A DNA stretch of 64,000 nt. It comes from Sphingobium sp. WTD-1. Lineage in GTDB: Bacteria > Pseudomonadota > Alphaproteobacteria > Sphingomonadales > Sphingomonadaceae. Positions within the stretch are counted from its first letter, which is position 1, and every line of letters starts with the position of its first letter. The position numbers were made by a program, and so were the translations under genes. The notes beneath the pieces are model-generated. The model saw only the letters and a list, made by a program, of their open reading frames with translations, was not told the origin of the DNA and did no database searches. The DNA lies in assembly GCF_030128825.1 (NCBI RefSeq), contig NZ_CP119127.1, positions 4,949,501 through 5,013,500 on the forward strand. Direction: 5' to 3'. Of the stretch, positions 54,824 to 63,143 are shown in pieces.

Positions 54824-55516
54824 TCAGATCTTGGTGATGGTGAAGTTGCGGACCTGAAGATGGCTCTGCGTCGTGCGCAGGCCGAAATGGCCGCTGAGAT
54901 AGGGATCGGGATCGTCGAGCGTGAACAGGGTCGCCCCGTCCCGCTCCACCGCGATATGAGACCCGTTGGCGATCAGGCCGATCGAAAACCACTGATTGGG
55001 CACCAGCATCGCCGCCTTGTCGGTGCGGTCATGGTCCGGCAGCAGCGGGCGATGGCCCGGTTCGCCGACATAGCGGCGCATCCGCGTGGTGCTGTTCCGG
55101 TTGCCGCCGATGCCGACATAATAGGTGCGGAGGCTGTCATACTCCTCGAACGTGCCGCTGCGTGTGCGGCCGAGCGCCGATCCGCCAGGCGCCGCCGGGT
55201 CGCGCGCCATCCAGAAGGCGTTGACGTCGCTGACCTCGTCATAAGGGCCGCCATCCGACACGGCGCGCACATCATAGCGGATCGCGACCGGGCCGCTCAG
55301 TTGCTTGCGGAGCCAGAGCGTCAGTCCCCTGGGCGCGACGATGTCGAGCAGGCCATCCTGCGCGGTCACGCGCGCGTCGCCCACCGCCTCCAGCTGCCAT
55401 TGCTTCAGGCCATGGCGGAAATCGTCGCGCCAGAGCGGCTTTCGCGCCGCAGCGTTCAAGGGGCCGGCGATCGGCGCGAGGGCCAGCGATGCAAGGAGGG
55501 TGCGGCGAGAGAACAT
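54824..55516 (-). CDS. DUF6250 exported protein of the pectin operon
   Basis: This 230-residue protein has an N-terminal Tat-like signal (MFSRRTLLASLALAPIAG). The body is a lectin/glucanase-like beta sandwich: RDDFRHGLKQWQLEAVGD, VSDVNAFWMARDPAAPG, YYVGIGGNRNSTTRMRRYVG and WFSIGLIANGSHIAVERDG. This pattern matches DUF6250 proteins found in polysaccharide loci of Bacteroidetes and sphingomonads. It may be a sugar-binding module or an uncharacterised lyase. It lies between the TBDR and the PL26-like gene. Confidence 0.85.
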   Translation of the reverse strand: MFSRRTLLASLALAPIAGPLNAAARKPLWRDDFRHGLKQWQLEAVGDARVTAQDGLLDIVAPRGLTLWLRKQLSGPVAIRYDVRAVSDGGPYDEVSDVNAFWMARDPAAPGGSALGRTRSGTFEEYDSLRTYYVGIGGNRNSTTRMRRYVGEPGHRPLLPDHDRTDKAAMLVPNQWFSIGLIANGSHIAVERDGATLFTLDDPDPYLSGHFGLRTTQSHLQVRNFTITKI

Positions 55517-55621
55517 GGCGACCTGTCCCGCTTGATCTTGAAAACATGATGCTGCGGGTCGGGCATGTCCCGACCCGCAGCCTGTCTCATGACCTGGGGG
55601 AGGCCAGGCCATGAGCGCCAA

Positions 55622-58315
55622 TCAGAGCTTGAAGCGGATACCGCCATAGACGCGGCGGCCGACCGTCTCGATGATGGTGCGGCGTTCGACGCTGTTGGCA
55701 TTTTCCTTGCGCGTCGCGTCGAGCAGGTTGACGCCTTCCAGGAACATCGAGATGCCCGGCATCAGCGTGACGTTGAGCGACGCATCGAGCTGGCCATAGG
55801 CTTCGCCGAACTCGGGATTATTGCCGCGGCCCTGCGCCGTGATCAGATATTTGGACCGCCAGTTATAGGCGCCCCGCAGGCTGACGACGTCGTCTTCATA
55901 ATAGGCCGAGATATTGTAGGCATGGCGCGACAGACCCTGGAACGGCAGGGAATCGCCGGTGAAATAATCCTTCCCTTCATAGCCGCTATCCTTGGAGTAG
56001 GTATAGTTGGCGACCACGCCCATCTGCTTGAGCACCGGCACGTCGATGAAGTCGAACGCGATCTGCGCGCCGGCTTCCACGCCGTTGATCGTCACCTTCT
56101 GCGTGCCGTTGGTGGGCACGGTGATGGTGTAGGTCACGCCGCTGGCATCGGTATAGGGCTCGGTCGTGTTCTGGATGAACGAGCTGATTTCCTTGCGGAA
56201 ATAGGTAACCGACGCGAAGCTGGTGCGGTTGATATAATATTCCAGGCCCGCATCATATTGGCGGGCACGGAACGGCTGGAGATCGGGATTGCCGCGCGAA
56301 CCCGACAGGCCGACCACGTCGATGGTGAAGCGCGGTGCCAGCTGCTGCGGCAGCGGACGGGCCATCACTTCGGTCGCGGTCGCACGCGCCATCAGCTTGT
56401 TGGGGATGAGTTCCGCCTTCACGTTGATCGAGGGCAGGAATTCGGTGTTGTTGCTGTCATAGGACACAGGCGAGATTACGCCGCCGGTGCTGAGATAGCC
56501 CGAGGTGTTGACCTTGGTATTGACGACGCGGGCGCCGATCACGCCGCTGACCGGCACAGCGCCGACATCGAAGGCGAAGTTTGCCTGGCCATAGCCGGCC
56601 AGATTGCGTTCGCCGACCTTCCAAGTGTCGGTATAGACCTGGCAGGTGCCGTCGGCATTGGCCGGGCAGCCACCTTCCGCAAACGGATCGGGAATGCCGA
56701 CCGCATCGGCGATACCCTGGGTCATGTTCAGCCAGCCGCTATAATCGCCGGTGAAGCCCAGATTGCCGGTATGGAAGAAGGGCGAGGTGCCGAGCGCCGC
56801 ATTGCCGTTGACGATGCTGTCGATCCGCGACTGCACCGCCGGATCGCTGAAGCCGTTGAGCGTCGTGGTGCGGGTGTAGAAGCGGCTCTTGACCGTCAGG
56901 TCGCGATATTGGCCACCGATCTTGAACGCGGTGAACAGGCCGCCGTCGGTCTTATATTCCGCGTCCAGCTTGGCCATCTTCTCGGTCTGGTCGTCATAGC
57001 GCGGACGACGCAGCACGGTCAGCTGGTTGATGCCGGCCGTGGTGGTCGGATCATTGGGCAGGATGATCTGCGGCGCATTCTGGCCGTTGCTATAGTCGAC
57101 GATCAGGCTGGACATGCCGGTGACGGCCGCGGTCGCATTGATCTCGTTATTATAGGCCTTGGCCTTGGACAGCGAGATTTTGGGCGTCAGCGTCAGATTG
57201 CCGGTCGTCCAGTCGGCGCCCAGCGCGACATTATAGGTGGTGCGCTTGATGTCGCCCAGAATGTTGCGATAGGACACGCCCAGCTGGCTGGTCTGCGCCT
57301 TCGACGTATTGTTGGTCATCACCAGATATTCGACCGTATTGTCCGGGCCGATGATGGTGTTTGCAGTATCGACGATGCCGCCGCTGGTGCCGGTCTGCAA
57401 ATATTGCGAGGTCACCGACTGGATCGACTTGGTCCAGTTGCTTTCGACATAGGCCTTGAAATCGTCGCTCGGGCGCCATTCCAATATGCCGTTCAGGGCA
57501 TAGCGGCGGGTTTCCAGGCGGTTGATGACATAGCGCGGAATGTCAGGGAAGAAATCGCCGACGCCGTCATTGTTGAGGTCGTAGACGGCGCCATTGGCGT
57601 CCTTCAGCTGGACCCAGCCGGTGGTGCGCGCCTGATGGCTTTCGACATTGCGGTTCTCGAACGTGCCCGACACCAGCACGCCGATCGTGCCGTTGGCGAA
57701 GGTGTCGCTGCCGATCAGCGCCAGGCGCGGATCCATATGGTCGCCGATATCGGCATAGATGGCCTGGGCGGAACCGGCCAGATAGGGCTTGCCGCCATTG
57801 TCGAACGGCCGGCGGGTGATGACGCGCACGGTGCCGCCGACGCCGCCTTCGGTCATGTCGGCGGTGGCCGACTTCACCACTTCCAGGCGGTTGACGAATT
57901 CGGAGGGCAGATCGCGGAAATCGACGTCGCGGCCGCCGCCCACAGTGGTGGACAGGGCGGTGACGCCGTTGATCTCGACGCGGTTCAGTGACGGATCGGC
58001 GCCGCGGATGGTGATGCCGGAGCCTTCGCCGTCGGACCGGGTCAGCTGGACGCCGGTCACGCGCTGCAGCGCTTCACCGACATTCTTGTCCGGGAACTTG
58101 CCGATATCCTCGGCCGAAATGGCGTCCAGAACCTGGGCCGCGTTGCGCTTGGCATTGAGTGCGCCCTGAAGGCTGGAACGGATACCGGTAACGACGATAT
58201 CCTCGCTGCTCGCTTCGGGCGCCTGCTGGTCCTGTGCCGCGGCCGGCATGGCGCCCAGCAGGACGGCGGCGACGGCCGACGTCGACAACAAGGCGCGATA
58301 ATTGGAAAACCTCAC
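55622..58315 (-). CDS. TonB-dependent receptor, oligosaccharide class
   Basis: This 897-residue receptor has a signal peptide ending in AMPAAAQ, a plug (DIVVTGIRSSLQGALNAKRN, QVLDAISAEDIGKFPDKNVG, EALQRVTGVQLTRSDGEGSG) and a barrel ending in RRVYGGIRFKL. The plug pattern SAEDIGKFPDKNVGEALQR is the hallmark of the oligosaccharide-type receptors of Caulobacter and Xanthomonas. I start it at GTG 58315, preceded by GGGAGG; there is no ATG in place. It is the first gene of the pectin operon. Confidence 0.95.
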   Translation of the reverse strand: MRFSNYRALLSTSAVAAVLLGAMPAAAQDQQAPEASSEDIVVTGIRSSLQGALNAKRNAAQVLDAISAEDIGKFPDKNVGEALQRVTGVQLTRSDGEGSGITIRGADPSLNRVEINGVTALSTTVGGGRDVDFRDLPSEFVNRLEVVKSATADMTEGGVGGTVRVITRRPFDNGGKPYLAGSAQAIYADIGDHMDPRLALIGSDTFANGTIGVLVSGTFENRNVESHQARTTGWVQLKDANGAVYDLNNDGVGDFFPDIPRYVINRLETRRYALNGILEWRPSDDFKAYVESNWTKSIQSVTSQYLQTGTSGGIVDTANTIIGPDNTVEYLVMTNNTSKAQTSQLGVSYRNILGDIKRTTYNVALGADWTTGNLTLTPKISLSKAKAYNNEINATAAVTGMSSLIVDYSNGQNAPQIILPNDPTTTAGINQLTVLRRPRYDDQTEKMAKLDAEYKTDGGLFTAFKIGGQYRDLTVKSRFYTRTTTLNGFSDPAVQSRIDSIVNGNAALGTSPFFHTGNLGFTGDYSGWLNMTQGIADAVGIPDPFAEGGCPANADGTCQVYTDTWKVGERNLAGYGQANFAFDVGAVPVSGVIGARVVNTKVNTSGYLSTGGVISPVSYDSNNTEFLPSINVKAELIPNKLMARATATEVMARPLPQQLAPRFTIDVVGLSGSRGNPDLQPFRARQYDAGLEYYINRTSFASVTYFRKEISSFIQNTTEPYTDASGVTYTITVPTNGTQKVTINGVEAGAQIAFDFIDVPVLKQMGVVANYTYSKDSGYEGKDYFTGDSLPFQGLSRHAYNISAYYEDDVVSLRGAYNWRSKYLITAQGRGNNPEFGEAYGQLDASLNVTLMPGISMFLEGVNLLDATRKENANSVERRTIIETVGRRVYGGIRFKL

Positions 58316-58633
58316 TTAAACATCCTCCCTATGCGTGCCCCCCCGTTTGGGCACGGGTTTGAGGTTGTTCGCGGCCAGACCCCGCCGCGGCAACCCTTTA
58401 ATGTCCCATATATTGGGCTTTAATATCTATATATGGACACGCAGGAATGGCGCTGCATTTGCGATGAAGCGAGCCTCATCAGCGATGAATCGTTACATTT
58501 CCGGACCACGGTTCCACCATATGGGCCAAATGATGGCGTCGACCAGACTCACGCGAATCTCGTGGCGCCTGCGGCATGAACGGGCTGGCATCTTCGTCCG
58601 ACCCGTTCCAAATTATGGAATGATGTCAGTGGC
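58316..58633 (-). other. Promoter region of the pectin operon
   Basis: About 318 bases with no gene. A short AT-rich stretch (58400-58435, containing ATATATTGGGCTTTAATATC) contrasts with the GC-rich surroundings and is the likely promoter of the receptor gene. I see no defined operator. A local regulator gene is not encoded in the window. Confidence 0.5.
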
Positions 58634-59446
58634 TCAGGCGGTGGGACGCGCCAGCAGGCCGTGCAATCGCTGTGTCACCACGATATCGGCCTGATCCTCG
58701 ATCAGCCAGCACTCGCCCGCTTCCCACGATTGGTCTTCGATGCGGCCATGGCCACGCAGCGGGATGAACCAGCATGGCCCATGCCCCAGCGAGATGGTCT
58801 CGCCCGCCCCGCAAACCAGGTTTTCGAGCGTGAAGGGCGCGCCAGCTTCATCCACCAGCATCGTCGCGCGCGCGCTGCTCACATGCTGCGCCGGCCGGTC
58901 ATAGGATTCGCCCCGACTGACCGCCATGCCGGCATCCAGATGCAGTTCGCGCGGGCGACCATAATCATAGAGTCGGTAGGTGACGTCGTTATTCTGCTGC
59001 ACTTCGACCAGGGTGATGCCACCGCCAATGGCATGGATCGTGCCGGCCGGGACATAATAGAAATCGCCCGGTTTCACCGGCTTCCAGTCGATCAATTCCT
59101 CGATCGAACCGTCCAGCGCAGCAGCCCGCAACGCAGCGGCGTCAACCGCCTGGCCGAGGCCGATACCCAATCGCGCATCGCCCTCGACATCCAGTACATA
59201 CCAGCATTCCGACTTGCCGCCGGCCAGACCCATGGCCCGCGCCTGGCTATCGTCAGGATGGACCTGCACGGACAGCTTCTCGCTGGTGAAGAGATATTTG
59301 ACCAGCAGCGGCTGGGCGACATCCGCCTCGGTCGTGAACCAGATTTCGCCGATGCGTCGATCGGCATCGGCTTCATAATGCGCCGACAAGCCAGTGCGTC
59401 CCCACGGCTTTTCAACGGCGATGGGAATCAGGCGATAGGAAGACAT
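58634..59446 (-). CDS. manA: Class I mannose-6-phosphate isomerase
   Basis: This 270-residue cupin enzyme interconverts mannose-6-phosphate and fructose-6-phosphate. Zinc ligands are visible in KLSVQVHPDDSQAR (Gln, His), GGKSECWYVLD (Glu) and VPAGTIHAIGGG (His). It is shorter than E. coli ManA and of the short type typical of this group. ATG 59446 starts MSSYRLIPIAVEKPWGRT. It lies 31 bases after the ROK kinase gene on the same strand; together they feed hexoses into central metabolism. Confidence 0.93.
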   Translation of the reverse strand: MSSYRLIPIAVEKPWGRTGLSAHYEADADRRIGEIWFTTEADVAQPLLVKYLFTSEKLSVQVHPDDSQARAMGLAGGKSECWYVLDVEGDARLGIGLGQAVDAAALRAAALDGSIEELIDWKPVKPGDFYYVPAGTIHAIGGGITLVEVQQNNDVTYRLYDYGRPRELHLDAGMAVSRGESYDRPAQHVSSARATMLVDEAGAPFTLENLVCGAGETISLGHGPCWFIPLRGHGRIEDQSWEAGECWLIEDQADIVVTQRLHGLLARPTA

Positions 59447-59477
59447 GACGCCGCCAATAGCATAATGACCGATACTG

Positions 59478-60416
59478 TCATGTGAGCTGATTGGCTTGAC
59501 TTGCGGAAAATGCCATCGCCGCCAGTGCGATCGATCCCATCGGCCCCGCCTGCCCGCCCAGCGCCGGTGCAACGATATAAGTTCCCATTTCTGGCAAGCA
59601 CATATAGCCATTGAGACTGACACGCAGCGCGGCGTCAATCCGGTCGATCAGATGCGGCTGGCCGGCCAGGACACCGCCACCCATCGCGATACGCAGAGGC
59701 CCGGTGCTGCACACCAATCCATGCGCCATCATGGCCAATGTGCCGACGATGAAATTCCAGACGGGATCGTCCGACCCGACATCGGATGGCGCACGACCGT
59801 TCAGCCGGGCGAGCAGGGCCGGGCCGGATGCCAAACCCTCGACGCAATCGGGATGATAAGGACAGACGCTGACGAAGCTGTCACCCGCCATGCGTGGCAG
59901 CCGGACATGGCCGATCTCGCTATGGCCGATGCCCCGCGTGGGCGCGCCATGGACGATGAGGCCGACCCCCACGCCCGTGCCGACGGTGACATAGGCAAAG
60001 TCGCGCAGTCCCTGCCCACATCCCCACAATATTTCCGCCATCGCCGCGCCATTGACGTCGGTGTCGAATGCGGCGGGCACAGCAAAGGCGCCGGCCAGCG
60101 TGCCAAAAATGTCGGCGCCCGGCCAGCCCGGCTTGGGCGTGGCGAGGATATGGCCATAGTCAGGCGAAGCGGGGTCGAGTTGCACCGGTCCGAAGGAGGC
60201 GATGCCGAGCGCGGCAAAGCCGCCCTGCCCTTCCCATTCGCGCAGAATGGCGAGGATGGCCGGCAGCGTTACTTCCGGCCGCGTGGTCGGCACGCTGCGC
60301 TGGTCAAGGATGGAATCGGGACCAGAGGCCAGCGTACAGACGCATTTGGTCCCGCCCAGCTCGACCCCGGCATAGGGCAGCGAAGGGACAGCGAAGGTGA
60401 CGGTAGAATCGGACAT
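59478..60416 (-). CDS. ROK-family sugar kinase, fructokinase type
   Basis: This 312-residue cytoplasmic kinase phosphorylates a hexose, probably fructose or mannose. VELGGTKCVCTLASG is the phosphate loop, VTVGTGVGVGLIVHG the ROK region with catalytic Asp in DTDVNGAAMAE, and GHVRLPRMAGDSFVSVCPYH then PDCVEG holds the zinc His/Cys. AMGGGVLAGQ and GGQAGPMGSIALA follow. It pairs with manA: one makes hexose phosphate and the other interconverts it. Substrate choice is inferred. Confidence 0.92.
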   Translation of the reverse strand: MSDSTVTFAVPSLPYAGVELGGTKCVCTLASGPDSILDQRSVPTTRPEVTLPAILAILREWEGQGGFAALGIASFGPVQLDPASPDYGHILATPKPGWPGADIFGTLAGAFAVPAAFDTDVNGAAMAEILWGCGQGLRDFAYVTVGTGVGVGLIVHGAPTRGIGHSEIGHVRLPRMAGDSFVSVCPYHPDCVEGLASGPALLARLNGRAPSDVGSDDPVWNFIVGTLAMMAHGLVCSTGPLRIAMGGGVLAGQPHLIDRIDAALRVSLNGYMCLPEMGTYIVAPALGGQAGPMGSIALAAMAFSASQANQLT

Positions 60417-60497
60417 GGTCGATCAGATAGCATCAAAGCAGGAAGATGAAGATCGTCACTCCGCCGACCTCCTCTGTACAAGCCGCGGACATTTGGG

Positions 60498-61910
60498 TCA
60501 GCCCGCCAGCCCCTTGATATCGGCAGTCAGGTCCAGCACGTCCCCAGCCTCGAAACTGGCGACCGGATAGGCGCAGTAATCGGCGGCATAGTAAGCGCTG
60601 GGGCGGTGGTTGCCCGATGCGCCCAGACCGCCGAACGGCATCGCGCCGCTGGCGCCGGTGGTCGGCCGGTTGCGGTTGACCACGCCGGCGCGGCTTTCCA
60701 GCAGGAACCGGTCCCACAGCGCATCGTCGGCGGACACCAGCCCAGCCGCCAGGCCATAGCGGGTCGCATTGGCGGCGGCGATCGCGGCGTCGAAATCGGC
60801 GACGCGGATCACCTGCAGCAGCGGTGCGAAAATCTCCTCATCGGGCGCATCCACCCCGGTCATGTCGATGATGCCCGGCGTCAGGAAGGCCGCGCCGAGG
60901 TCCGCCGGTTGTTCCAGCGGCAACAGTTCGACGCCGCCCAGCGCCAGCAGCGCGGCATGGCGCGCCCGGGCATGGGCCGCCGCCTCAGCCGAGATCAGCG
61001 CGCCCATATAGGGTTCAGGCTGGCTGTCCCAGGCGCCGATCGTCAGCCGCCGGGCCAGCGCCACGGTCGCGTCGAGGATTGCGTCGCCCGCCGCGCCCTG
61101 CGGCAGGATCAGCCGTCGCGCGCAGGAACAGCGCTGGCCTGCGGTAATGAAGGCCGACTGGACGATGATCGAGGCGCCCGCCTGCGCATCGCCATCCCAG
61201 GCGACCAGCGGATTATTGCCGCCCAGCTCCAGCGCCAGGATCACGCCCGGCCGGTCGGCCATCACGCGGGTAAAATGCGCACCCGCCGCCGCCGATCCGG
61301 TGAACAGCAGGCCGTCGATATCCTGCGCGATCAATGCCGCCCCAGTGTCCCGCCCCCCCTGCAACAGGGTGAAGACGCCATCGGGCAGGCCCGCGTCGCG
61401 GAAAGCCTGCGCCATCAATTCGCCCACCAGCGGGGTCAGTTCGGACGGCTTGAAGATGACCACATCGCCCGCCAGCAGGGCCGGCACGATATGCCCGTTG
61501 GGCAAATGACCGGGGAAATTATAGGGGCCAAGCACCGCCATCACGCCATGCGGCTTGTGGCGCAGCACCGCCCGACCGAACGGGGTCGCCTGCTCGCGCG
61601 ATCCGGCGCGTTCTGCCTGGGCCGCGATCGAGATGTCGACCTTGCCGATCATCGAGGCGATTTCGGTCTTCGCCTCCCACAGCGGCTTGCCGGTCTCGCG
61701 TGCGATCGCCTTGGCAAAGGCATCGCTGCGGTCCGACAGCAGCGCCTTGTAGCGGCGGACATGATCCTCACGTTCGGATTGCGACAGTGCTGCCCAGGCC
61801 GGAAAGGCAGCGCGGGCGCGCGTCACGGCCGCTGCGCAGGTCGCGGCATCGGCCGCCTCCCCTTCCCACAGGAGCGTGTCGCTGGCCGGATCGATCGAAC
61901 GGAAAATCAT
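60498..61910 (-). CDS. astD: Succinylglutamate-semialdehyde dehydrogenase (AstD type)
   Basis: This 470-residue NAD(P)-dependent aldehyde dehydrogenase carries the AstD hallmark GPYNFPGHLPNGHIVPAL and KPSELTPLVGEL, general base Glu in LALELGGNNPLVAWDG and nucleophile Cys in ITAGQRCSCARRLILP. Family members oxidise N-succinylglutamate semialdehyde in arginine catabolism. The other ast genes are absent from the window, so here it is an orphan and might serve another pathway. It lies 81 bases before the ROK kinase, on the same strand. Confidence 0.92.
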   Translation of the reverse strand: MIFRSIDPASDTLLWEGEAADAATCAAAVTRARAAFPAWAALSQSEREDHVRRYKALLSDRSDAFAKAIARETGKPLWEAKTEIASMIGKVDISIAAQAERAGSREQATPFGRAVLRHKPHGVMAVLGPYNFPGHLPNGHIVPALLAGDVVIFKPSELTPLVGELMAQAFRDAGLPDGVFTLLQGGRDTGAALIAQDIDGLLFTGSAAAGAHFTRVMADRPGVILALELGGNNPLVAWDGDAQAGASIIVQSAFITAGQRCSCARRLILPQGAAGDAILDATVALARRLTIGAWDSQPEPYMGALISAEAAAHARARHAALLALGGVELLPLEQPADLGAAFLTPGIIDMTGVDAPDEEIFAPLLQVIRVADFDAAIAAANATRYGLAAGLVSADDALWDRFLLESRAGVVNRNRPTTGASGAMPFGGLGASGNHRPSAYYAADYCAYPVASFEAGDVLDLTADIKGLAG

Positions 61911-62030
61911 ATGGCCTCCAGAAAGCGGGACGAGGATAGCGCACCCTTTTCCAGCCTCCTAGCGCCTTGCGGGCACGACGGGATAATGAATCCCGCCGCG
62001 CCCTTCATGCCGATCCGGAATAAGCGGTGC

Positions 62031-63122
62031 CTATTCCAGATAGGTGGTGCGCAGCGCCGCAATGTCCACCGGCGTCAGGCCGATTTCCTGGGCCAGATAG
62101 GCATCGACCGAACCCCAGCGCTTGTCGATTTCGGCGAAGGCATAGGTCAGGAAGGGCGTGCCGTCGGGCAGGACCAGCGGATTGGCCTTGGCCATCGCTC
62201 CGCCCTTCTGCATCTGCGCGAACATGCCGGCGATCGGGCTGCTCTGCGCCACGGCATCGCTCATCGGCGGCACTTCATATTGCGGGCGGCGCGACGGGGT
62301 CGAGAGCACATAGTCGCGATAGATGACATCGCGCGGCACGCCGAGCGCCGACAGGATCATCGCGCTGACAAAGCCGGTGCGGTCCTGCCCGGCCGAGCAA
62401 TTATAGAGCAGCGGCCCGTCCTTCGACAGCAGGCGGGCGAAGACGATACGCAGCTGCGGCTTCAACTGGGTCGCCATATTGCCATAGGTGCCGGCATAGG
62501 CCGCGACCTGCTTGGCCGGGTCGATATTCTTGGCATCGAACTTCATGCCCTGCATCATCGCGGCCATCGAATAGCCGACCGCATTATAGGGGATGCCGTC
62601 CAGCTTGGTCGGCGCGAACAGCCGTTCCTCGTCCGAGCGGAGATCGACCAGATTGGCGACGCCCAGCGCCTTCACCTGCGCCACATCGGCCGGGGTCAGC
62701 ATGGCCTGGCCGCCCGATCGATAGATCTGGCCCCAGCGGACATGTTTGCCGCCGGCCGCCGGATAGCCGCCCAGGTCGCGGAAGTTGGAGGATTGCTCCA
62801 TCACCAGCACGCGTTCGGCCACGCGCGTCACCGCGCCGCTCTTGCTGTCGCGCAGCAGAAAATAGGGGCGGGTGCCCGGCGCCACCTGCACCTCCTGCAC
62901 GCCATCCTTGTCCCTGGCCGAGACCAGCGTAGCGCTGGCGACGGGGGCATCGGGGCGATCGGCCTGCAACAGATCGACCGGATCGGCATCGCTCCAGCGG
63001 ATCGCCAGCCTGTCGGGCGCCACCCGCTCCACCACCGGATCGGCGATGGTCCCGGCCAGGACTGCGGCCGGCATCATCAGAGGCAGTGCCGCCAGCGCGG
63101 CGCGGATCATCATCTTGCGCAT
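62031..63122 (-). CDS. Exported tyrosine-phosphatase-like enzyme (CX5R)
   Basis: This 363-residue protein has signal peptide MRKMMIRAALAALPLMMPAA, an N-terminal beta domain (VVERVAPDRLAIRWSDADPV) and a phosphatase domain of the Y_phosphatase3 type: NFRDLGGYPAAGGKHVRWGQ, LGVANLVDLRSDEER and the active loop NCSAGQDRTGFVSAMILSAL, a complete CX5R motif with catalytic Cys and Arg. It is periplasmic. It lies 21 bases downstream of a TBDR, so a phosphorylated ligand, for example an inositol phosphate, is possible. Substrate is unknown. Confidence 0.9.
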   Translation of the reverse strand: MRKMMIRAALAALPLMMPAAVLAGTIADPVVERVAPDRLAIRWSDADPVDLLQADRPDAPVASATLVSARDKDGVQEVQVAPGTRPYFLLRDSKSGAVTRVAERVLVMEQSSNFRDLGGYPAAGGKHVRWGQIYRSGGQAMLTPADVAQVKALGVANLVDLRSDEERLFAPTKLDGIPYNAVGYSMAAMMQGMKFDAKNIDPAKQVAAYAGTYGNMATQLKPQLRIVFARLLSKDGPLLYNCSAGQDRTGFVSAMILSALGVPRDVIYRDYVLSTPSRRPQYEVPPMSDAVAQSSPIAGMFAQMQKGGAMAKANPLVLPDGTPFLTYAFAEIDKRWGSVDAYLAQEIGLTPVDIAALRTTYLE

Positions 63123-63143
63123 GTTCGTCTCTCTCCCTCTATT

